Source: an uncultured Ruminococcus sp. (GTDB taxonomy: Bacteria > Bacillota > Clostridia > Oscillospirales > Ruminococcaceae). From it: a stretch of DNA of 18,330 nucleotides. Within the stretch, counting starts at the first letter, position 1. Each line of letters opens with the position of its first letter. Location: assembly GCA_900553675.1 (NCBI GenBank), contig USEH01000021.1, forward strand, positions 1-18,330, in the 5' to 3' direction. Positions 13,838-18,330 of the stretch are shown one piece after another. Under the pieces are notes generated by a model. It was not told the DNA's origin, did no database searches, and saw only the letters and a program-made list of their open reading frames with translations. Made by a program: the position numbers and the translations under genes.

Positions 13838-13866
13838 TTGACATTGTTGATTGTTTATGATATAGT
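13838..13866 (+). promoter_or_regulatory. Promoter of the P-loop kinase-GNAT pair
   Basis: TTGACA (13838-13843), 17 bp, TATAGT (13861-13866) with an upstream TG (extended -10). Confidence 0.8.
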
Positions 13867-13912
13867 TTATTTGCTGAGCGGCATATTCGTATTTTAAGCG
13901 AGGTAATAAAGG

Positions 13913-14488
13913 TTGAAAAAGTATATAATAATTGCCGGAGTACCGCGGTCGGGCAAAAGTACAGTATCAAAAATGATAGCAAAGGGATATGGTTACCAGC
14001 ATATCAGTATGGATTCGATTATTGCAGGAATAGAAAGAGTCTTTCCGAAAGCTGATATTAATACAGATGCGCCCGTTGAGCCGCAAAAGAATCTTGAAAA
14101 TATCAGCGCAAAGATAGCTCCGTTTATAAAAGCAATGATGGATAGCGGGGAATATGACGAATGTGATTATGGCGTGGTTATAGATGTGTATCAGCTGCTG
14201 CCAAAGGATTATGTAACTTATCTCAAAGAAAAGGACTGTAATATATACTACTTTTTATCTTCGGATGTAACTCCTGAGGAGAGATTCAATATATTAAAAG
14301 AACATGATACTCCGGCAGATTATACATATTATCATTCAGATGAGGCAAAGCAAAGGGATTGCATAGATATAGTTAATATCAGCAAAATGATAAAAGAACA
14401 GTGTATTTTATATGGATTGCCATATTATGAAACTTCATATGAGCGGGACAGGGTATTAGCTGAGTTTTTATCGGAACAGATGAAGTGA
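13913..14488 (+). CDS. P-loop nucleotide kinase-like protein
   Basis: A 191-residue protein beginning with a Walker A loop (GVPRSGKST, residues 9-17) straight after a first hydrophobic strand (YIIIA), followed by a helix and a DSI motif (HISMDSIIAGIERVF), the layout of small kinases of the shikimate/adenylate/zeta-toxin type. A lid-like region is seen near DVTPEERFNILKEHD. The substrate is unknown; the closest-looking annotated group would be unassigned AAA/kinase proteins. I use TTG 13913 as start: GAGG lies nine bases ahead and there is no earlier ATG in frame that leaves room for the strand. It shares a promoter with the GNAT gene 35 bases downstream. Confidence 0.75.
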   Translation: MKKYIIIAGVPRSGKSTVSKMIAKGYGYQHISMDSIIAGIERVFPKADINTDAPVEPQKNLENISAKIAPFIKAMMDSGEYDECDYGVVIDVYQLLPKDYVTYLKEKDCNIYYFLSSDVTPEERFNILKEHDTPADYTYYHSDEAKQRDCIDIVNISKMIKEQCILYGLPYYETSYERDRVLAEFLSEQMK

Positions 14489-14523
14489 GTTTATAAACAT
14501 CGAAAGCATCAGGGGAGAAAATC

Positions 14524-15027
14524 ATGAAACCCAACTATATATGCAAAGTTCCAAGCCTGCAAGAAATGAACACAAAATGGGACTATGAAATATCTCACAG
14601 CGGCGAGGACAGGGGCAACTGGATCATCTGGAAGAAAGAGAACATCTCGCGCTTTATAAGCGGCGATATTATACCCTACTATGGAATCCTCAACGGAACC
14701 ATAATCTGCGAGGCAACCGCAATTGTGAATCCCAGAGCGGCTCAGAACAGCGACGGTCTGGTGGGGGATACCACCGCCTATTTGTCCGCCTTCAGAACGA
14801 TACCCGAATATCAGGGCAGAGGGTATTTTTCAGCACTGTTTAAGTATATGGAAAACGATTTAAAGAAAAAGGGATATACAAAGCTGACATTGGGCGTAGA
14901 GCCCTGTGAAGCGACAAACCGTCAGATATACGCACATTTCGGCTTTACCGAATATGTCAAGTCGGCGACAGAAACCTATCCCGACGGAACGGTTATAGAC
15001 GTGGATTACTTTGCGAAAAGAATCTGA
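14524..15027 (+). CDS. GNAT family N-acetyltransferase
   Basis: A 167-residue acetyltransferase. The acetyl-CoA binding motif A is FRTIPEYQGRGYFSALFKYM (residues 90-109) with the Q-G-R-G-Y pyrophosphate loop at 97-101, then LTLGVEPCEATNRQIYAHFGF (121-141), the usual motif B with the Asn and Tyr that help catalysis. The N-terminal third carries no other domain. The acceptor (amino acid, antibiotic, or protein) cannot be told. ATG 14524 follows GGGGAG. It is likely co-transcribed with the P-loop kinase gene in front of it. Confidence 0.88.
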   Translation: MKPNYICKVPSLQEMNTKWDYEISHSGEDRGNWIIWKKENISRFISGDIIPYYGILNGTIICEATAIVNPRAAQNSDGLVGDTTAYLSAFRTIPEYQGRGYFSALFKYMENDLKKKGYTKLTLGVEPCEATNRQIYAHFGFTEYVKSATETYPDGTVIDVDYFAKRI

Positions 15028-15098
15028 AAGATAGCTTCGGCGCTTGTCGGGGAGAACATTTGCCCAATAATGATGTCATTAAAGAAAGGTCTGAAATC

Positions 15099-15826
15099 AT
15101 GAAAATACTCTGCATATGGGAGCATAACGGCGGAGACAGCATTATTTACGCTCGCGATTTTATCGGGCATACGCAAGAGGGACTTCTAAGGAAGAAGCTC
15201 TTATGAAAATTCCGGCGGAGATACGCTATAATGGAGAAACTTGAGATGCAGAAGGAGGGATCGACCGATGCTGTTCCCCCGACTGCCTTGAAGCCGAAAT
15301 TGTTCAGGAAAAGCTCTTGGAACTCGACATTTGCGATGCCGATTCTGACGTTATTTTCGACTCTGAAAGGCAACCACTCGGCGCGGCAGAATATGTCGAG
15401 CTTAAAGCGCTGGCAATGAAATACGCCCGCGATTTTCTGAAGCTTTACAACGCCATCCCAGACAAAAGCAAAAGCGCGCTTCCGGCAAGAAAGACCTTTT
15501 ACGGCGAGATCCCACGCACCGCGTTTGAGATGTATGAGCATACAAAAAACGTCAACGACTACTACTTCGGAGAAATTGGCGTCCCCGCCGACAACAAGGG
15601 AGATATCGTGCAGTGCCGGCAAAAAGGCTTTGAGTTTTTAGAAAGTCAGCCCGATTTTCTGAACGGCGGAGTAATAGTCGGAAGCTACGGCGAGGAATGG
15701 TCTTTAAGAAAGGTTTTAAGGAGATTTATCTGGCACGACAGAATCCACGCCAAGGCGATGTATCGGATGGCTATAAAAACCTTCGGCTCAGGCTCGGTGC
15801 CGGACATATTCCGGCTTGGACTGTGA
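15099..15826 (+). pseudogene. Decayed gene of unknown family (one frameshift, one internal stop)
   Basis: The gene starts properly (AAAGAAAGG then ATG 15099) and codes MKILCIWEHNGGDSIIYARD, then loses its frame near 15165-15167; restoring one base gives a continuous reading through AYARGTSKEEALMKIPAEIR. An in-frame TGA follows at 15242-15244, after which the same frame runs to TGA 15824-15826. The long C-terminal part (about 170 residues) is well conserved-looking, with LPARKTFYGEIPRTAFEMYE and RRFIWHDRIHAKAMYRMA, the latter resembling the His-containing end of DinB-like four-helix proteins. A complete product would be near 240 residues. Without repair only a 35-residue peptide is made from the natural start. 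Sequencing error could explain one lesion but hardly both. Confidence 0.75.
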
Positions 15827-15883
15827 TTTTTTGGACTGAGAAAGCAATATTTTAAAAATAAAGGAAACAGTAAATAAACCCTC

Positions 15884-15912
15884 TTGACAAGCATATAATA
15901 ATATGGTACAAT
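15884..15912 (+). promoter_or_regulatory. yefM: Promoter of the yefM-yoeB operon
   Basis: TTGACA (15884-15889), 17 bp, TACAAT (15907-15912). The -10 box lies within the palindromic operator. Confidence 0.85.
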
Positions 15913-15921
15913 ATATTGTAC
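15906..15921. promoter_or_regulatory. Autoregulatory operator of yefM
   Basis: GTACAATATATTGTAC is a perfect 16-bp palindrome over the -10 box. It contains one TGTACA core (15917-15922) and a near copy, GGTACA (15905-15910), 12 bp apart. In characterised systems YefM binds paired TGTACA-core sites about 12 bp apart in its own promoter. Confidence 0.8.
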
Positions 15922-15949
15922 AATAAAGAGTACGAAAGGAGAAGAATAT

Positions 15950-16213
15950 ATGCTTGCAGTAAATTATTCAACAATAAGGGAAAATCTTAAAACCTATTGT
16001 GACCGTGTTACCGATAATAATGAAACCGTTATAGTAACGCGTAAGGGCGAAAAAAACGTTGTTATTATCAGCCTCGACGAGTGGAACTCTCTTCAGAAGG
16101 CGGCTCGCAACGCAGAGTATCTCGGTAAATTGGATCGTGCCATTGCCGATATAAAAGCCGGCAGAGTGGTAACTAAAACCATTGATGAATTAGAGGCTAT
16201 GGAAAATGAATAA
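15950..16213 (+). CDS. yefM: Antitoxin of the Phd/YefM family
   Basis: An 87-residue antitoxin and autorepressor. The N-terminal DNA-binding half follows the family closely (MLAVNYSTIRENLKTYCDRV, then ETVIVTRKGEKNVVIISLDEWNSL with pieces typical of YefM), and the acidic C-terminal half (DIKAGRVVTKTIDELEAMENE) would wrap around the YoeB toxin. ATG 15950 follows GAAAGGAG. The stop overlaps the first codons of the toxin gene, the usual antitoxin-first coupling. Because the toxin is interrupted, the antitoxin here probably has no active partner at this locus, though it could still repress its promoter or neutralise a toxin encoded elsewhere. Confidence 0.92.
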   Translation: MLAVNYSTIRENLKTYCDRVTDNNETVIVTRKGEKNVVIISLDEWNSLQKAARNAEYLGKLDRAIADIKAGRVVTKTIDELEAMENE

Positions 16214-16573
16214 CCTTACATTCGCACCTGTTGCATGGGATGAATATCTATATTGGCAAACACAGGACAAAAAGACTCTGCGCCGCATCAATCAGCTTTT
16301 AAAGGATATTCAACGCTCAAGCTTTGAAGGCATCGGCAAGCCTGAGCCTCTTATACTTATTTTCCGTTAAAAAGTGTCTGTAAAATCGCTGCAAAACCCA
16401 TCACACAGTGGTTTTGTGGCGATTTTACAGCTACACTTTTACGGAAAATTAGTATTTAGCACAAGGATAACTGTTGGAGTAGGCGAATCGATGAAAAAAA
16501 CAGACTTGTTTATACTGTTGGTGGTGACAATGACATTATGATAGTGTCGCTGAGGGGTCACTACGAAGATTGA
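16206..16573 (+). pseudogene. yoeB: yoeB toxin split by a hairpin insertion
   Basis: The toxin gene begins with ATG 16206, overlapping the yefM stop. Residues 1-49 match YoeB well (WDEYLYWQTQDKKTLRRINQ ... FEGIGKPEPL), including the general base Glu47 in KPEPL. After codon CTT 16350-16352 a 103-bp inverted-repeat element intervenes and the frame ends at TAA 16368-16370, giving a 54-residue peptide. The rest of the toxin resumes at 16463 in another frame (CWSRRIDEKNRLVYTVGG ... GHYED, stop 16571-16573), carrying the catalytic Arg (KNRLVY) and His (GHY). YoeB is a ribosome-dependent mRNA endonuclease; separated like this it should be inactive. About three residues usual between the two parts are missing, so the junction has decayed further. 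Confidence 0.9.
16353..16455. mobile_element. Hairpin MITE-like insertion in yoeB
   Basis: A 103-bp element that is almost one long inverted repeat. Outer arms run from ATACTTATTTTCCGT (16353-16367) to the complementary ACGGAAAATTAGTAT (16441-16455), then AAGTGT/ACACTT, a perfect 12-bp stem CTGTAAAATCGC / GCGATTTTACAG (16378-16389 / 16419-16430), CAAAACC / GGTTTTG and an 11-base loop. It has no coding capacity. The flanking bases show TT on both sides, at most a two- or three-base target duplication. These are the features of a non-autonomous transposable repeat. Confidence 0.8.
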
Positions 16574-16595
16574 ATATTCCCCGGCGGCATAGGTC

Positions 16596-16624
16596 TTGAA
16601 AAATTCTGCGGCTTGGTGTATAAT
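16596..16624 (+). promoter_or_regulatory. Promoter of the DUF3737 gene
   Basis: TTGAAA (16596-16601), 17 bp, TATAAT (16619-16624), about 95 bases before the start codon. Confidence 0.65.
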
Positions 16625-16718
16625 ATAATTTGATATACTGCGGGGTGAGCGATACTGCGCATAATAATCCCGCTGGTGGGGGAATGTCCCCTATAAACTA
16701 TAAAAAGGAGAAAAACCG

Positions 16719-17579
16719 ATGCAAATTATAGAGAACAAGACCTTTGACGCCGAGCGCGCCCTTTACGGCAGCAGGGGAGTGACGGCGATAAAATGCTCCT
16801 TCGACGGACCCGCCGACGGCGAAAGCGCCTTTAAGGAAGGTGCCGACATATCCGTACGCGATTGCTATTTTAACCTGCGCTATCCCTTCTGGCACGACCA
16901 CGGCTTAGTGATATCCGATTCCGAAATGACCCCCAACTGCCGCGCCGCCCTTTGGTATTCCGACGGCATCGAGATATCAAACACCAAAATGCACGGAATA
17001 AAGGCTCTGCGCGAGTGCAGGGACATCTCAATTAAGGACTGCGACATAATTTCGCCCGAGTTCGGATGGTCGTCTGAAAATATTGTGATGGAGAACACCT
17101 CCGCTGTAAGCGAATATTTCATGATGCGTGCAAAGGATATCACCCTTAAAAACGTGCATTTCACCGGAAAGTACTCCTTCCAGTACATAAAAAACGCCGT
17201 TTTTGAAAGCTGTGTCTTCGACACAAAGGATGCTTTCTGGCACGGCGAGAATGTGACGGTTAAAAACAGCGTTGTAAAGGGCGAATATCTGGCATGGTAC
17301 TCCGACGGTCTGACCCTTGAAAACTGCAAAATCATAGGCACTCAGCCGTTCTGCTACTGCAAGAATCTCAAGCTTATCAACTGCGAGATGGTTGACTGCG
17401 ACTTGGCGTTTGAAAAGTCGGAGGTCGAGGCGGAAATAACCACGCCTGTTATAAGCATAAAAAATCCCACATCGGGTAGGATAACCGTTCCCGCCGTTGA
17501 TGAGATTATCCGCGATGACCCCAATTCTAAGGGAGAGATTGTAGTTTCGCAGGATTCCGCTGTTACGCAGGGGATATAA
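16719..17579 (+). CDS. DUF3737 family right-handed beta-helix protein
   Basis: A 286-residue protein made of short repeating strands of about 20 residues each (for example ISVRDCYFNLRYPFWH, ITLKNVHFTGKYSFQY, VTVKNSVVKGEYLAWY, LTLENCKIIGTQPFCY), the pattern of a right-handed parallel beta-helix. This fits DUF3737, which is common in gut Bacillota and Bacteroidota and whose function is not known. Each turn ends with an aromatic or Trp/His pair (FWHDHG, LWYSDG, FWHGEN, AWYSDG), which suggests a stacked aromatic face for ligand or sugar binding. No signal peptide is seen, so it should be cytoplasmic. ATG 16719 follows AAAAGGAG. It is a single-gene unit with its own promoter and terminator. Confidence 0.85.
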   Translation: MQIIENKTFDAERALYGSRGVTAIKCSFDGPADGESAFKEGADISVRDCYFNLRYPFWHDHGLVISDSEMTPNCRAALWYSDGIEISNTKMHGIKALRECRDISIKDCDIISPEFGWSSENIVMENTSAVSEYFMMRAKDITLKNVHFTGKYSFQYIKNAVFESCVFDTKDAFWHGENVTVKNSVVKGEYLAWYSDGLTLENCKIIGTQPFCYCKNLKLINCEMVDCDLAFEKSEVEAEITTPVISIKNPTSGRITVPAVDEIIRDDPNSKGEIVVSQDSAVTQGI

Positions 17580-17615
17580 CTGATATTCTGAATTATCCTG
17601 ATGATTATAAAGTGA

Positions 17616-17647
17616 AAGAGAGCGTTCTCCTGATAGTACGCTCTCTT
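17616..17647. terminator. Bidirectional terminator
   Basis: AAGAGAGCGT (17616-17625) pairs perfectly with ACGCTCTCTT (17638-17647), loop 12 bases. It lies between the convergent DUF3737 gene and the minus-strand small gene and can serve both. Confidence 0.75.
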
Positions 17648-17681
17648 AATTTATGCGGATTTATTTGACATGATAAACCCA

Positions 17682-17888
17682 TCACTCAACCCTATTAAAT
17701 ATAACAGTCTGCTCCTTCATGGATATTTTGCCCACCTGATACCCATATTCCGTAAGCTCCTTTTTGTATGTGAGAAAAGAGTGGTCTATAGGCACTCCGG
17801 CGATGTCCTTTATTTCGTCAAAGGTCAGCCTGATGGTCTGGCTGCCGCAGCTTTTGATGTGTTCCCATAGTGGGGCGTATTTGCTCAT
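17682..17888 (-). CDS. Small conserved protein of unknown function, 68 residues
   Basis: A short basic protein, MSKYAPLWEHIKSCGSQTIR at the front, then LTFDEIKDIAGVPIDHSF and YKKELTEYGYQVGKISMKEQ. The predicted order of helices followed by a terminal strand pair suggests a small winged-helix-like fold; similar small proteins are frequent in gut Clostridia (possibly the DUF7662 group, which I state from memory and cannot check). ATG 17886-17888 has AAAGGACG ahead; an in-frame upstream extension is not supported. It has its own strong promoter. Confidence 0.75.
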   Translation of the reverse strand: MSKYAPLWEHIKSCGSQTIRLTFDEIKDIAGVPIDHSFLTYKKELTEYGYQVGKISMKEQTVIFNRVE

Positions 17889-17941
17889 TGTGTTTCGTCC
17901 TTTCAGAGGTGGATTTAACGTTACTGATTCCCACACATCAA

Positions 17942-17970
17942 ACTATATCACAATTCCTTATCAATGTCAA
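17942..17970 (-). promoter_or_regulatory. Promoter of the 68-residue protein gene
   Basis: Minus strand TTGACA (complement of 17965-17970), 17 bp, TATAGT (complement of 17942-17947), with an extended -10 TG. Confidence 0.8.
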
Positions 17971-17974
17971 ACAA

Positions 17975-18005
17975 CCCCGCCGCAAAGCCAAGCAATGCGG
18001 CGGGG
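17975..18005. terminator. GC-rich hairpin upstream of the small gene's promoter
   Basis: CCCCGCCGCA (17975-17984) pairs perfectly with TGCGGCGGGG (17996-18005), loop 11 bases. On the minus strand it is followed by TTGTTT and then the -35 box at once, so it probably stops transcripts coming from the right before the new promoter. Confidence 0.65.
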
Positions 18006-18279
18006 TATAATACTCCCGCGATATTTTTCATACTAATATTCGTCTAAAAAACGCTATGCACTCGTTTTCCCACAAAATTAAAAAAGGACAGCAGTAAAGC
18101 CAACCACGAAGTATCTCTTCAAGGTGCGGAAGTACGATTATCAAAGTGATAGAAGAACAAAAAGCCCTGTTCTGGCAATCGAATCATCATCGAGGAACGG
18201 CAGTAAAATAAAGCCAGCGAATAGCGACGCTTGCAGGCAGTGAAAAGTGCGGAAAAGGGGTAGAGGGGTGAAGGGAAAA
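18006..18279. other. Intergenic stretch without a convincing gene
   Basis: About 270 bases with no frame that has both a start codon and a ribosome binding site. A plus-strand frame stays open from about 18098 to TGA 18241-18243, but has no start codon. The words GCAGTAAAGCCA (18091-18102) and GCAGTAAAATAAAGCCA (18200-18216) recur in it, and the end is purine-rich. It may be a decayed gene, a non-coding RNA or a repeat edge. Confidence 0.4.
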
Positions 18280-18328
18280 GCTGACGGCTCGAACCTTGTT
18301 ATTTCCGTACTATTGTTTTGCCGTCAGC
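18280..18328 (-). terminator. Terminator of a minus-strand gene beyond the window
   Basis: GCTGACGGC (18280-18288) pairs with GCCGTCAGC (18320-18328). Read on the minus strand the stem runs into TTTTCCC, so it most likely ends a gene lying to the right of the window. Confidence 0.5.
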
Positions 18329-18330
18329 CG

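Noticed and set aside
15242..15244. TGA as selenocysteine or other recoding site
   Set aside because: A frameshift lies just upstream in the same gene and no bacterial SECIS-like hairpin is evident directly after the TGA; pseudogene decay explains both.
15146..15622. Long minus-strand open frame (158 codons) opposite the decayed gene
   Set aside because: It has no ribosome binding site, a composition unlike a natural protein, and mirrors a well conserved-looking plus-strand frame.
16206..16573. Programmed ribosome bypass across the hairpin in yoeB
   Set aside because: The hairpin and change of frame recall bypassing elements, but there is no matching take-off and landing codon pair, and residues usual at the junction are missing, so decay by insertion is simpler.

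Overview
The window looks like a chromosomal segment of a gut-type Clostridia (Bacillota, probably Oscillospirales/Ruminococcaceae-like). This rests on the gene content (c-di-AMP receptor DarA, delta' subunit, RicT, the ECF thiamine component ThiT, LytTR/DUF3021/ABC cassette, DUF3737), on strong AGGAGG-like ribosome binding sites, and on many sigma-A promoters of TTGACA-17-TATAAT type. No species can be named from the sequence alone.

Left part (1-3935): the end of a ribbon-helix-helix protein, a minus-strand HTH regulator with a GyrI-like effector domain, then a compact minus-strand operon: ABC ATPase, ABC-2 permease, stand-alone LytTR regulator, DUF3021 membrane protein. A 21-bp-spaced direct repeat sits just upstream of the operon promoter.

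Housekeeping cluster (3970-7333): darA - holB - (unknown three-TM protein) - ricT, all plus strand. This is the conserved Bacillota yaaQ/holB/yaaT neighbourhood with an unrelated-looking membrane protein gene placed inside it. It is followed by a 170-bp multi-hairpin element.

Cell-surface and transport part (7580-10790): a lipoprotein with a Thr/Pro linker and an NlpC/P60 domain that has lost all three catalytic residues; a TPP riboswitch with terminator controlling thiT; an AEC-family permease.

Accessory part (10790-18330): an AT-rich M24 metallopeptidase-like gene with its own promoter, an Xre regulator with a palindrome in its leader, an intracellular GH43 glycosidase, a P-loop kinase plus GNAT pair, a decayed gene with a frameshift and a stop, a yefM antitoxin whose yoeB toxin is split by a 103-bp hairpin (MITE-like) insertion, a DUF3737 beta-helix protein, and a small conserved protein. 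The last 270 bases hold no convincing gene.

I found no complete new defence or mobile system. The strongest unusual items are the catalytically dead NlpC/P60 lipoprotein, the hairpin-interrupted yoeB with an intact antitoxin and operator, the composite hairpin element after ricT, and the extra membrane gene between holB and ricT.
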